Positions 8,781 to 16,971 of a stretch of DNA of 64,000 bases are shown here, piece after piece. The stretch spans positions 5,828,001 through 5,892,000 of the forward strand of contig NC_012522.1 in NCBI RefSeq assembly GCF_000010805.1, written 5' to 3'. The notes under the pieces were generated by a model. That model was not told the DNA's origin. It saw only the letters and a list, made by a program, of their open reading frames with translations, and made no database searches. The first letter of the stretch is position 1; each line of letters opens with the position of its first letter. The translations under genes and the position numbers were made by a program. Source of the DNA: Rhodococcus opacus B4. GTDB taxonomy: Bacteria > Actinomycetota > Actinomycetes > Mycobacteriales > Mycobacteriaceae.

Positions 8781-9020
8781 TCAGAGGGCGGCGGCGGTCA
8801 GGCCGGCGACTCCGGCAACCGCGACGAGCATCAGCAGGGCAAGCGGCGAGGAGCCGAGGACCGCGGCGCACACCAGGGTGCTCAGCACTGCCAGGCCGAC
8901 AGGTACGGCGATGCCCGCTTCCCGGCGTTCGAGGAGCACCTCGTCGTCCGGGCCGTCGTCGTGGCAGGCATCGGATCGGGTAGGCGCGGCGGCGTGGCAT
9001 GGTTCGGGGACGGTGGTCAC
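8781..9020 (-). CDS. small membrane protein
   Basis: A 79-residue protein from GTG 9020 (beginning 'MTTVPEPCHAAAPT'). A ~30-residue acidic N-terminal segment is followed by two hydrophobic helices ('AVPVGLAVLSTLVCAAVLG' and 'LALLMLVAVAGVAGLTAAAL'), so it is a two-helix membrane protein. The start was placed after a proline/serine-rich stretch that overlaps the upstream gene's end. It lies 43 bp downstream of the similar small membrane gene at 9064 and is probably co-transcribed with it. Function unknown. Confidence 0.55.
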   Translation of the reverse strand: MTTVPEPCHAAAPTRSDACHDDGPDDEVLLERREAGIAVPVGLAVLSTLVCAAVLGSSPLALLMLVAVAGVAGLTAAAL

Positions 9021-9063
9021 GGGCGGCGGCGGTCCTTCCCCGGAGGCTGGGCGGGTGCTCGGT

Positions 9064-9381
9064 TCACAAGTACTCGAGTATGGGGAAGAGGGCGATCGCG
9101 GAGACCATGATTCCGGCGACTCCGGCGACGATCCCCAGCAACGCCCGCAGGGAGGCGGCCTCATCGTCGGCGACCGCGGTCCGGGCGGTGGCGACGGCGC
9201 CGCACACGACCGCGCACAAGCCGAGGACGAAGCCGAGCCCGGACACCCAGAACGATGCGACCGACAACGCCCCCAGCATGATCGACACGGTAGGCAGCCG
9301 TGAACCGCCTCGGTGGCGCCGACGTGGATGCCTGAAGGAACACCCGTCGGCGTGTGGTTCGCAGGGGGCGGCGGTGGTCAT
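9064..9381 (-). CDS. small DUF4190-like membrane protein
   Basis: A 105-residue protein with a basic, Cys/His-containing N-terminus and two long hydrophobic segments ('MLGALSVASFWVSGLGFVLG', ~34-53; 'LLGIVAGVAGIMVSAIALFP', ~80-100), resembling DUF4190-type membrane proteins. A strong ribosome-binding site (AGAGGAGG) precedes ATG 9381. A perfect CIRCE element lies 88-114 bp upstream of the start, in the position expected for HrcA control of this transcript. It probably forms a two-gene unit with 8781. Function unknown; a heat-stress role is inferred only from the operator. Confidence 0.65.
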   Translation of the reverse strand: MTTAAPCEPHADGCSFRHPRRRHRGGSRLPTVSIMLGALSVASFWVSGLGFVLGLCAVVCGAVATARTAVADDEAASLRALLGIVAGVAGIMVSAIALFPILEYL

Positions 9382-9468
9382 GTTCCTCCTCTGGGCATGT
9401 GTCGGGTCGGCGGGTGTGCATACGGTGCGAGGCGTTCTCGCGGCTGTGTGTCGTCGACTACGGAGAAT

Positions 9469-9495
9469 TTAGCACTCTAGGTATGAGAGTGCTAA
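9469..9495. promoter_or_regulatory. CIRCE element (HrcA operator)
   Basis: TTAGCACTC (9469-9477), nine spacer bases, GAGTGCTAA (9487-9495): an exact match to the CIRCE consensus TTAGCACTC-N9-GAGTGCTAA recognised by the heat-shock repressor HrcA. CIRCE normally precedes groES/groEL or dnaK; here the flanking genes are a small membrane protein (start 9381, minus) and a 56-residue ORF (start 9639, plus). Being symmetrical, it could serve either. Confidence 0.85.
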
Positions 9496-9638
9496 CAGTT
9501 TTTCGTCGACGGGCCCGGCGCGGGGCACTTGACTCCGACGCGGCGGAGACCGGTGCGAACGCAGCACCGTTTCGGGTGGGTGAGGTGGGTGGGATCAGGG
9601 CGCTTGGGTACTCCCTTGTGGAGGGGTGGTGATCGACT

Positions 9639-9809
9639 ATGAGCTCCCACAGTGCGCTCCGGCGTTGGGTGGCGGAGCAGATGGGTATCGATGTCGAGAT
9701 CGCCGATCCGGCGGTCCTGGCCTATGTGGACGAGGTGACGGCCGTCGCGGAGGCGGGGTATGTGCGGTCGCTCCTCGCCCTCGCCAGTTACCACCCGTTG
9801 GTCGGTTGA
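9639..9809 (+). CDS. small hypothetical protein
   Basis: A 56-residue ORF (begins MSSHSALRRW, ends YHPLVG) with a good ribosome-binding site, GGAGGGG at 9620-9626. It is acidic in the middle ('EIADPAVLAYVDEVTAVAEAG') and predicted helical, with no membrane segment. It lies ~140 bp downstream of the CIRCE element and may be the gene controlled in that direction. No family recognised. Confidence 0.5.
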   Translation: MSSHSALRRWVAEQMGIDVEIADPAVLAYVDEVTAVAEAGYVRSLLALASYHPLVG

Positions 9810-9940
9810 GGCGACTGCCCGTTCCTCTTCTCGATTCTTCCGGGTCCGAGATGATTCCGGATTCGGCAATGGTTACGAACACCGCGGCAGCCGGCGTCGA
9901 GAGCACGTGGCAGGGATGTGCGCACGTGCCTACCTGCGGG

Positions 9941-10126
9941 TTAGCGGGCGCCCTCGGTATCGTCGAAGAACGACCAGCCGTCGGTGTGCTGCACTTCCAT
10001 CCGCCAGCCCAGTTCGCTGTTGTCGGCACGGACGTCGACGAACCACGCATGTGCATCTTGCGCGCTCTCGATGTCCTTGGTCTCGACGACGGTGCCGGTG
10101 GGGTCGAGCACTCGATAGGTAGCCAT
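9941..10126 (-). CDS. small hypothetical protein
   Basis: A 61-residue soluble protein (begins MATYRVLDPTG, ends DDTEGAR). The pattern is beta-strand/helix ('ETKDIESAQDAHAWFVDVRAD'), ending in a beta-like segment 'WRMEVQHTDGWSFFDD', compatible with the small DUF2188/YegP-like fold class, but I cannot assign it firmly. It is followed on the same strand only by intergenic DNA and lies 71 bp downstream of the membrane gene at 10198. Confidence 0.6.
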   Translation of the reverse strand: MATYRVLDPTGTVVETKDIESAQDAHAWFVDVRADNSELGWRMEVQHTDGWSFFDDTEGAR

Positions 10127-10197
10127 GCCGTTCGAATGCCCACGAACGGGCAAAGTCAACCGAGAGACGCGCCGGCCCCGTCCGGTGGATCGCGGTC

Positions 10198-11124
10198 CTA
10201 GGGTGCTGCTGGGCTGCGAAGTGCGACAGCCGACATGGCGAGGGCGATCGCATCCTCGGCAAGCGCGGCCTGCCAGTCCGGAACCCGGCGGCCGGCCCAC
10301 TGCCGCCACCACGCGCCGCCGTATGAGCCGGCGAGGGCACCGACGACTCCGACGATCAGAGCCGACGCCGTGTCCGTCCGATCGCGGCGGGCCAGCGCGG
10401 CGGCGCCCGCGCCGCCTGCGGCGAGGCGCCCGCCGAGTGCGGGAGGGGAGAGCCGTGACGGGACGTTCGGGTTCTTGTCGGCGACCAGTTCGCCGCCGAC
10501 GGCCGCCACCGCGCCGATCAGCCGGGTCCGATGTGCCGTCGCCGGGGTACGGGACAGCAGTACTGCCGCGATGCCGGTGGAACTTCGCAGCCCGCTCGCC
10601 ACACCGATCACGACTGATCGAACGGTGCCGGACCGTTCCGCCGACGGCGTGCTGCGGTGCTCCGCGGCCGCGTCTCGTTGCCGGAGGACGGCGGTGACGG
10701 TGGCGCCGTAGACCAGATGCGGCACCAGATCGCCGATCCAGTCCTGGGTGGTCCACGCTCGCGGGTCGCTGATGCCGCGCACAGTGATCGGAATGCCGGT
10801 GACCGCCATCGCGGCGAGACCGACACCGAGCGTCCCCGCGGTTGGAGTCAGGTGCGCGCCGGCCCTGCGGACGAGGGAGGCGGCGACGCCGATCGCGGTG
10901 CCGACGGCGATCCCGCCGAGCGCCCCGAATGCGGACCGGCGCGCCGCGAGTGCGTCGCCGCGCCCGGGAATCGCAACGCCGAGGGCAGTTGCGACGGATT
11001 CGACGGTCTTGTCCGGAACGGTGCTCGCGGGGCGGCCCCGGATTGCCATATCGAGGTAGGTGACAGTGTTGAGCATGGTGGTGCCGGCGGCGCCGGCGGC
11101 GAGACCGGTGGTGAATGCGTTCAT
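10198..11124 (-). CDS. multi-pass membrane protein (DUF4126-like C-terminus)
   Basis: A 308-residue alanine/glycine-rich integral membrane protein with about seven hydrophobic segments, including 'FGALGGIAVGTAIGVAASLV' (~66-85), 'LGVGLAAMAVTGIPITV' and 'ALIVGVVGALAGSYGGAWW' (~255). The second half ('GVASGLRSSTGIAAVLLSR', 'GELVADKNPNVPSRLSPPALGGRLAAGG') has the appearance of DUF4126-type proteins. The catalytic or transport role is unknown. It starts at ATG 11124, divergent from the gene at 11284. Confidence 0.72.
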   Translation of the reverse strand: MNAFTTGLAAGAAGTTMLNTVTYLDMAIRGRPASTVPDKTVESVATALGVAIPGRGDALAARRSAFGALGGIAVGTAIGVAASLVRRAGAHLTPTAGTLGVGLAAMAVTGIPITVRGISDPRAWTTQDWIGDLVPHLVYGATVTAVLRQRDAAAEHRSTPSAERSGTVRSVVIGVASGLRSSTGIAAVLLSRTPATAHRTRLIGAVAAVGGELVADKNPNVPSRLSPPALGGRLAAGGAGAAALARRDRTDTASALIVGVVGALAGSYGGAWWRQWAGRRVPDWQAALAEDAIALAMSAVALRSPAAP

Positions 11125-11283
11125 CGATCGGTTCCTCGTCTATCCGAAGATGCAGGTGGCCTTCCCGAAGCGTCCCCTGGCGGCGTGCTGGGCAAACGCG
11201 CTCGAGGGGCAAATCGTTCGTCTTGTGACTTTCGTCTTCGGAATGTGGTGTGTCCGCCGACGAGATCGGGGTACACGGGCGCT

Positions 11284-11664
11284 ATGCCTTCGACTTCCGC
11301 CGCGCGCGCCCTTCCGCGGGTATTGGGCGTCTCGACCGCCGCCTACAGCACCGCGATCATCATCTCGCCCCGACTTCTTGCCAAGCCCTGCAAACTCACC
11401 CGTGCCGACGACGGCGTCCCAGCCGAGGTCGCGACGGTCATCCGGGCGGTGGGGGTCCGGGATGCGGCGAGTGGACTCCTCCTCGCTCTGGCGCCTCGCG
11501 GAGCGGCTCTGCGCGGCGCTGTCGGGGTCCGGGTTTTATCCGACCTCGGTGACGCCGCGGTCTTCGGGTTTGCGTTACCCGATCGCGCGACCAAGATCAA
11601 AGTCGCCGGAGTGGCCGCGGCATGGGGAATGCTGTGCGCCTACAGCGGACGTCACTCCCGATAG
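11284..11664 (+). CDS. DUF4267-like small membrane protein
   Basis: A 126-residue protein with hydrophobic segments ('VLGVSTAAYSTAIIISP', 'VRDAASGLLLALAPRGAALRGAVGVRVLSDLGDA', 'KIKVAGVAAAWGMLCAY') typical of DUF4267-type four-helix membrane proteins. ATG 11284 opens shortly after a weak purine stretch. It is divergent from 10198 with a 159-bp gap and is likely expressed alone. Function unknown. Confidence 0.68.
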   Translation: MPSTSAARALPRVLGVSTAAYSTAIIISPRLLAKPCKLTRADDGVPAEVATVIRAVGVRDAASGLLLALAPRGAALRGAVGVRVLSDLGDAAVFGFALPDRATKIKVAGVAAAWGMLCAYSGRHSR

Positions 11665-11937
11665 TGGTGTCCGCGGCTCCGCAACCTCCGTCGGTCACGT
11701 GCGCAAGTTTCGACGTGCGGAGACGGCGGGTGCCATCCCGGTACGATCCAGGCCGTTGGTCCGGCGGACCAGGGATTCGCCGATCCGATGGTGCCTGCGA
11801 GCAGCAGCGCGACCTGACTGGGCCACGTGTGCCAGCGGACGTGGCGCAACGTAGTTGCGCGTCCAGGGTGCGGACCGATTTGCCCACTCGCGGGTCGGGT
11901 ACTCGACACGCGACTGTTCACCTGATCGGAGAGGTGC

Positions 11938-12786
11938 ATGAGCGAACACACCCCACACACCATCGACTACCCCGGGCGCACCGCGGACATGGCTGAAGAA
12001 CCGCGGGACGAGATGAGCGCGTACCGGGGCAACGAATTGCTGAAGGGCAAGCGGGCATTGATCACGGGCGGAGACTCGGGGATCGGCCGCGCGGTGGCAG
12101 TGGCGTTCGCGAAAGAGGGCGCCGACGTGGCCCTTGCCTACCTCGCGGAGGATGACGACGCGGCGCACACCGCTGAATTGGTCGAAAATGAGCGGCGACA
12201 CTGCCCCGCCTTCGCCGGCGATCTCGCCGATCCCGGGCACTGCCGTGACGTGGTTGCTCGCACGGTTTCGGAGTTGGGCGGCCTCGACATCGTCGTCAAC
12301 AACGTGGCCTGTCAGGAACCGGTCGACGATTTTCTCGAACTGTCCGACGAACAGTGGCGACGAACGTTCTCGGTGAACATCGACAGCTACTTCCACGTGA
12401 CGAAGGCGGCCGTACCGCATCTCGGACGGGGCTCGGCAATCATCAACACGGGCTCGGTCAACGGGTTGCGAGGAAACAAGTCGCTGATCGACTATGCCGC
12501 GACCAAGGGCGCGGTGACGGCGTTGACGTACTCGCTGGCGCAGGCGCTGCTCGACCGTGGGATTCGGGTCAATTGTGTTGCACCCGGACCGGTCTGGACA
12601 CCATTGATCCCGGCGACCATGGACGAGGAGAAGGTAGCGGAGTTCGGGAAGCAGGCCCCCTACGGGCGGGCGGCGCAGCCCGACGAGATCGCGCCGTCCT
12701 ATGTCTTCTTCGCGTCCGGTCTGTTGTCGTCCTACTACTCCGGGGAGGTGCTCGCACCTCTGGGTGGGGAAACCCTGCCGGGGTGA
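11938..12786 (+). CDS. SDR-family oxidoreductase (general-stress YhdG/YghA type)
   Basis: A 282-residue short-chain dehydrogenase/reductase. After a ~40-residue extension ('MSEHTPHTIDYPGRTADMAEEPRDEMSAY' region) typical of the stress-protein-39 group, it has the NAD(P) motif 'TGGDSGIGRAVAVAFA' (~43), 'NNVA' (~121) and the catalytic Ser ('NTGSVNG') and Tyr/Lys ('DYAATKGA', ~185). GGAGAGG at 11928-11934 precedes ATG 11938. The physiological substrate is unknown; the family is usually tied to oxidative or osmotic stress. It ends 72 bp before the Rieske-domain gene. Confidence 0.9.
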   Translation: MSEHTPHTIDYPGRTADMAEEPRDEMSAYRGNELLKGKRALITGGDSGIGRAVAVAFAKEGADVALAYLAEDDDAAHTAELVENERRHCPAFAGDLADPGHCRDVVARTVSELGGLDIVVNNVACQEPVDDFLELSDEQWRRTFSVNIDSYFHVTKAAVPHLGRGSAIINTGSVNGLRGNKSLIDYAATKGAVTALTYSLAQALLDRGIRVNCVAPGPVWTPLIPATMDEEKVAEFGKQAPYGRAAQPDEIAPSYVFFASGLLSSYYSGEVLAPLGGETLPG

Positions 12787-12858
12787 CGGCACGAAGTACC
12801 GTCGCTATTCGTTGCGCGAGAGTCTGTTTCGGCTCGAGGGGTATCAGGAGGTGTGGAC

Positions 12859-13755
12859 GTGAATGTGCTCGAGGGGAGTGTGCGTCGGCTCGAAAACGCG
12901 CGCGCCGTGGATCGACCCGCCGGCGCAGTCGTGGACGTCATCAACCGATGGCTTCCGGCGGGCCGGGTCAAGGATGTGTTGTCCGGCACCGATCTGGGGC
13001 ACCCTCTGCATCCACTCCTGGTGACGGTTCCCATCGGTGCGTGGGTCAGCGCCGGATTCCTCGACGTGCTCGGAGGTAGGAGCGCACGGCCCGCAGCGAC
13101 GACACTCGTCGGACTGGGCGCTCTCGCCGCCGTGCCGGCAACGCTGACGGGCGCGTCGGACTGGGCCGACACACTCGGTGCCGAGCGCAGGATCGGCGCA
13201 GTCCACGCGGCCTCGAACTACGCGGCCATCGCCTCGTATCTCGCGTCGTGGGCGGCTCGGCGTCGCGGCCGGCACCGCCTCGGCCTCGGCTTCTCGGCTG
13301 CAGGGGCGGGACTGCTCGGAGTCAGCGGCTGGCTCGGCGGCCACCTGACCTACGCAGCAGGGGTCGGAGTCGACACCACTGCGTTCTCCACCCTGCCGTC
13401 GGAATGGACGGACGCCGCCCCGGAAACGGCGTTGGCCGGCAGGGATATGGTCGCCGTGCTGGTCGGTACCGTGTCGGTGCTGCTCGTGAACGGCGCAGAC
13501 GCCGTCGTCGCGCTGAGCAACCGATGCACGCATCGCGGCGCCCCACTCGGCGACGGTGCCCTCCGCGAAGGGTGCATCGAATGTCCCTGGCACAACAGTC
13601 GTTTCGGTGTCGCGGACGGCCGGGTGGTGCGAGGGCCCGCGACCCGGCCACAACAAGTGTATGAAGTCCGGGTGCGCGACGGGAGAATTCAGGTCCGGCA
13701 ACCGGACGAGCAGCGCACGCTCCGCACCAACCCGGTTGCCAGCGGCAATGGTTGA
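12859..13755 (+). CDS. DUF2231 membrane protein fused to a Rieske [2Fe-2S] domain
   Basis: A protein of about 298 residues. The N-terminal ~165 residues are a DUF2231-type four-helix membrane domain beginning with the conserved 'GHPLHPLLVTVPIGAW' (~45). The C-terminal ~100 residues are a Rieske domain with both cluster motifs, 'CTHRGAPLGDG' (~219) and 'CPWHNSRF' (~239). It is probably a membrane-anchored redox protein; its partner is unknown. I prefer GTG 12859 because AGGAGGT (12846-12852) leaves a usual spacing, whereas GTG 12853 directly abuts it. It follows the stress SDR on the same strand. Confidence 0.85.
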   Translation: MNVLEGSVRRLENARAVDRPAGAVVDVINRWLPAGRVKDVLSGTDLGHPLHPLLVTVPIGAWVSAGFLDVLGGRSARPAATTLVGLGALAAVPATLTGASDWADTLGAERRIGAVHAASNYAAIASYLASWAARRRGRHRLGLGFSAAGAGLLGVSGWLGGHLTYAAGVGVDTTAFSTLPSEWTDAAPETALAGRDMVAVLVGTVSVLLVNGADAVVALSNRCTHRGAPLGDGALREGCIECPWHNSRFGVADGRVVRGPATRPQQVYEVRVRDGRIQVRQPDEQRTLRTNPVASGNG

Positions 13756-13920
13756 CCGCGTCACGCCCGCGGAACCCATCACCGCCGTCCGCAGTTACAC
13801 CCCGTCGCCGCTCCTCTCGTCCAGAGTCGAATCGCCTTTGCGTGCCGTAGTGTGATCTGTCCGATGTGGTCTACTCGCCGAACCGTGTCGCCTCCGACTC
13901 CGACCCCGAACACCGCCTGC

Positions 13921-14815
13921 TCACGGACGTTGTCCGAGACCGGTGGCGAGTTCCCGTAACCGCCCGCCGACGGAGTCTTCAGCCAGTGGAGCCGTCGGCA
14001 TTCCCGTGCCGTCGCGCAGTCCGTGGAAAAATTCCGCGAGCGTGTCCCGGGGTGGATATCGCGGTTCCCATCCGAGCTCGGTCCGGGCCCGCCTGCTGTC
14101 CATCAGCGGCAGACGCAGAACCGTGTCGAGCAGGCCCGGAGAGGCCGGTACCTCATGCGCGTGCCACGCTGCCCAGAGCGCCGCGAAGCATTGCGCGTGG
14201 AACGGGGATGTGCCGGGCGCCGAGAAGTTCGGCAAGAAAATGCCCGTCGACGGGGGGTGCTGCCGCGTGGTTGAATGCGCCCCGCACCGGCCTCAGGACC
14301 GCTTGGACGTAGGCCTCTGCCGCGTCGCTGGAGTGAAGGATCTGTGCCCGGAGCCCTTCAACGACGGGTACGGCCGGAATCACTGTGCCGCGAGCGAGTC
14401 GACCGGGAAGCAGGGGCCCGATGAACAGGCGACGCTGGGCCGTCGCCGACTCACGTTTGAGAATGAAGCCCGGCCGCATGCGCACCACCCGAACGTCGGG
14501 ATGGCGCTGCTCGTACCCATCCAGTAATCGCTCGAGGTACGCCTTCTCCAGCGGATAGGCCGCGCCAGGCCAGCCGTGTGTGGGCCAGTCCTCTGTCACC
14601 TCGAGATTGGTCGGTTCCGGCGAGTAGGCGGCAACGGAAGACGCGTACACCAACGCGGGAACCCGTTCGTCCGCCACCGTCTCGAAAAGGTGGATTGCGC
14701 CCATCACGTTGTTATTCCAGGTGATATCCGGTCTGTGTGTGGGTTGGAACAGCCAGGCGAGATGCACCACGGCATCCGCCCCGCGGAGGGCACTCGACCA
14801 CTGTCGGCGGGGGCA
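13921..14815 (-). pseudogene. NAD-dependent epimerase/dehydratase, 5'-truncated and frameshifted
   Basis: Two overlapping minus-strand frames together read as an extended-SDR epimerase: 14815-14153 ('ALRGADAVVHLAWLFQPTH', then 'YPLEKAYLERLLDGYE' with the Tyr-x3-Lys site, 'RPGFILKRE', 'GAFNHAAAPPVDG') and 14235-13921 ('MDSRRARTELGWEPRYPPRDTLAEFFHGLRDGTG', the usual C-terminus). The frame changes between about 14160 and 14230. The N-terminal Rossmann motif is missing: upstream of 'ALRGADAV' the frame runs into the start of the divergent gene at 14875. At least two lesions, so it is not functional as a full epimerase. Confidence 0.8.
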
Positions 14816-14874
14816 TATACGCAGAGGCCTTCACCGTCGAGCCGGGCCGGGGACCGAAAGGCGGAGGCACGCAG

Positions 14875-15183
14875 ATGGCTATGCAGGTGCGCGACACCAT
14901 CGACCACGACGAGATCCGCGGGTGGATCCAGCTCCACCACGGTGCACCCGCCCGGACACCGGACATGACATCGACGAGGACTGAGGAGATTCTGCTCGTC
15001 GATTTCGTCGGTGCCCGGTCGGGCCACTATTTCGAGCACATCTCATGGACGGAGTGGTTCGCCTGGTTCGACGAACATCGCCTGTGTTTCCGGTGTCCCG
15101 CCGATCCTGAGAGCTTGGCGTTTCAACTGATTCCGCGGGGAGCGACTGTGCCGAGCGCAACCGTGGGCAAACGGAGTCCCTGA
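14875..15183 (+). CDS. hypothetical protein
   Basis: A 102-residue soluble protein from ATG 14875 (beginning MAMQVRDTIDHDEIRGWIQ), preceded by GGCGGAGG. It has a compact aromatic core, 'HYFEHISWTEWFAWFDEHRLCFRC' (~residues 58-81, partly quoted). I do not recognise a family. It stands between the broken epimerase and a truncated DUF7218-like gene. The tail after 'LIPRG' reads less convincingly, so the original stop may have been altered. Confidence 0.55.
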   Translation: MAMQVRDTIDHDEIRGWIQLHHGAPARTPDMTSTRTEEILLVDFVGARSGHYFEHISWTEWFAWFDEHRLCFRCPADPESLAFQLIPRGATVPSATVGKRSP

Positions 15184-15294
15184 CTCCTTGATGTGGGTCA
15201 CCGGTCCAGGTCAGCAGTTGCCGGTGCTCGCGCGCGACGGCACGCGCACTGAAGGGATGGTCGTCGACGGGAACCAGGTTGGTCGCGCGGTCGG

Positions 15295-15390
15295 CTACTG
15301 CGGTGACTTCGTCGATGAAGTGGACGAAGTCGAGATGGTTTTGCGGACTTCCTCGTACACCTTCTCGTCCTTGATCGATGACCGTGGCAT
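15295..15390 (-). pseudogene. 5' fragment of a small DUF7218/Rho-N-like protein gene
   Basis: GAGGAGG precedes ATG 15390, and the first 17 residues (MPRSSIKDEKVYEEVRK) match the usual start of the small lysine-rich actinobacterial proteins that carry a Rho-N-like C-terminus (normally ~80-90 residues). After that the frame becomes a Ser/Thr repeat and stops at 31 residues; the conserved 'DGASKEKAARIAN' segment and the C-terminal domain are missing. It is a deletion remnant. Confidence 0.6.
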
Positions 15391-15708
15391 GTCGACGCCT
15401 CCTCGATGGGTTTGCCTGCTCACCGCGTACCCGGAACCCATCGCTCTGTACCAGTTCGGCTCGACTGAAGATCGTGTAGGCGCCGCGCCGGGGAGGAGTA
15501 CGGGACGCGATGCGCGCTCGGTCCTCGGCGCGGCACGGCCGCACGGAGGAGTCGGCTGATGCATTACGGCGCGCTCCAGCCGCGGCCTGTCACCTCATAC
15601 GACCGGGGAGGAGGGTACGAGGAATCGATCGCGGGTACTCCACTGACTGGGCACCACCGGTGCGGGTTCGGAGCCCTGTTCTAGGCAGAGGAAGAAGATG
15701 AGGATGTT
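15391..15708. other. intergenic, no gene called
   Basis: The 318 bp between the truncated DUF7218-like fragment and the hemerythrin gene. I see no domain, no paired repeat and no RNA-like structure; open frames here lack ribosome-binding sites. A purine-rich stretch (GCAGAGGAAGAAGATGAGGA) near the right end is the hemerythrin leader. Confidence 0.4.
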
Positions 15709-16332
15709 ATGCCTGATCAGCAGCGTGATGTCATCGATGTCCTGACCCAAGACCATCGCGAGGTGGAACGGATGTTCAGCGAGTTCGAAGGCCTGACCGG
15801 TTCCGATGACCGGGCCCGCCGCCAGGACTTGTTGGAACAGATCACGATTGAGTGGGTCAAGCACTCGGTTGCCGAAGAATCCGAGGTGTACCCGGCCGTC
15901 CAGCGCAAGATCAGCGAGGCCGAGGCGCAACAGGCGAGGGATGAACACGCCGAGGCGGAGGAAACGATGAAACGCCTCGAACGGCTGGTGCCGGGGGAAC
16001 CAGGGTTCGACACCGAACTTGCCGCCTTGATGCTGCAGATCCGCACGCATGTCGCCGAGCAGGAAGGGCACCTGTTTGCGGACATGCGCCGCAACTTCAG
16101 CCCTCAGGAACTCGTCGACTTGGGGAGCAAGGTAGAAGCTCGCCCCGACCCGCCCGTATCCCTCGGCCCCCGGTTCCCCACCGGGAGACAAGATCCTCGG
16201 CCGCGTCACCGGCCTGCTGGACCGGATGCGCGATGCGATCACCGGCCGCGGGAACAGCGGTGCGGCGGGTTCACCGACAAGGTGATCGAAAACCGGAGTG
16301 GAGGGGTCGGGCACCGAGGGGTGCGCGAGTGA
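15709..16332 (+). CDS. hemerythrin HHE-domain protein with frameshifted tail
   Basis: The first ~145 residues form a hemerythrin-like four-helix di-iron domain: His/Glu positions in 'LTQDHREVERMF' (13-24), 'KHSVAEESEVYPA' (~52), 'RDEHAEAEETMKRL' (~80) and 'HVAEQEGHLFADM' (~115). These proteins bind O2 or act as redox sensors. After 'LGSKVEA' (~16140) the frame reads an Arg/Pro-rich nonsense tail to 16332. In the +1 frame the sequence continues with a tail typical of the family ('GDKILGRVTGLLDRMRDAITGRG') and stops at 16283-16285. A one-base change near 16138-16143 therefore altered the tail; the di-iron domain is intact. Confidence 0.8.
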   Translation: MPDQQRDVIDVLTQDHREVERMFSEFEGLTGSDDRARRQDLLEQITIEWVKHSVAEESEVYPAVQRKISEAEAQQARDEHAEAEETMKRLERLVPGEPGFDTELAALMLQIRTHVAEQEGHLFADMRRNFSPQELVDLGSKVEARPDPPVSLGPRFPTGRQDPRPRHRPAGPDARCDHRPREQRCGGFTDKVIENRSGGVGHRGVRE

Positions 16333-16368
16333 CGGGCAGCTCTCGGGCCGCAGCCCGCAGCCCGCAGG

Positions 16369-16461
16369 TCAGCGGCGAGAATTGAATTGCTCGTCAGTAT
16401 GCATCGCGAGAACCGCGGCAAAAGCGGTCAGCAACAACATCAACAGCGCAAGCACATTCAT
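16369..16461 (-). CDS. 30-residue single-helix membrane peptide
   Basis: A short ORF: Met-Asn, then a hydrophobic helix ('VLALLMLLLTAFAAVLAM'), then a polar tail ending QFNSRR. AGGGAGA precedes the ATG at 16461. The size and pattern fit small membrane peptides. No homologue is recognised, so this rests on hydrophobicity and the ribosome-binding site only. Confidence 0.4.
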   Translation of the reverse strand: MNVLALLMLLLTAFAAVLAMHTDEQFNSRR

Positions 16462-16971
16462 GGTTCTCCCTGCGTGGTCAGCGGGTGGCGGACGGGACGA
16501 CCGGGCGCCGATCATCGGCGAACATGGCCTCGATCCTCGACTTGATCTCCGCGGTGCTCATCGACCCACGGCTGCTGCCCTGCGTGGGGGCATTGGGGAA
16601 GTCCGGAGGGTCGAGGCTGTTCTCACTGGTCCTGCTTTCGTCGAAGGTTCTGGACGACGAGGGGCGGGCACACGATGATGCCTGTGTTTCCCCGTCACAG
16701 AAGATGTGAGCTGCTTCACATCGCTGGTGGAGAAGTTGTACCTCATCGGGAAGGTTTCCGCCAATCGGCCTGTCTGCCAGCAGTTTCGCGGGTGCTGTGC
16801 TACTCGCCGGTAGGAACATCCGGCGGGTCGGCGCGGGGCCGGACCGGGTCGTGCCTGGACGACCTCGGCAATGATCTCCATCACCCGGGCCGGTACGTCC
16901 TCGTAGCGGGGCAGACGGTAGTTGCCAGCGGCTCGGTGTTGTGTACGGCGGGCCTGGGTAAACAGAGATGC
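16462..16971. other. region without a confident gene
   Basis: About 510 bp. On the minus strand a possible 27-residue ORF (16561 to 16478: MSTAEIKSRIEAMFADDRRP...) has plausible codon use but no clear ribosome-binding site. On the plus strand the frame of the next gene is open back to 16675, but this segment is Cys/Gly/Arg-rich and does not look coding. No repeats or RNA features seen. Confidence 0.35.

Noticed and set aside
9469..9504. The 9469-9495 repeat read as a terminator (hairpin followed by CAGTTTTT)
   Set aside because: It does follow stem-plus-T form, but it matches the CIRCE consensus exactly, including the 9-base spacer, and no gene ends immediately before it on the plus strand; operator is the better reading, though dual function cannot be excluded.
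14879..15544. Minus-strand frame with a partly protein-like stretch (FVHFIDEVTAVADRATN...)
   Set aside because: It overlaps the plus-strand hypothetical gene at 14875 and a truncated fragment; codon use outside the short stretch is not gene-like.
16478..16561. 27-residue ORF (MSTAEIKSRIEAMF...)
   Set aside because: Plausible composition but no ribosome-binding site and no family; kept only as a note in the regional entry.
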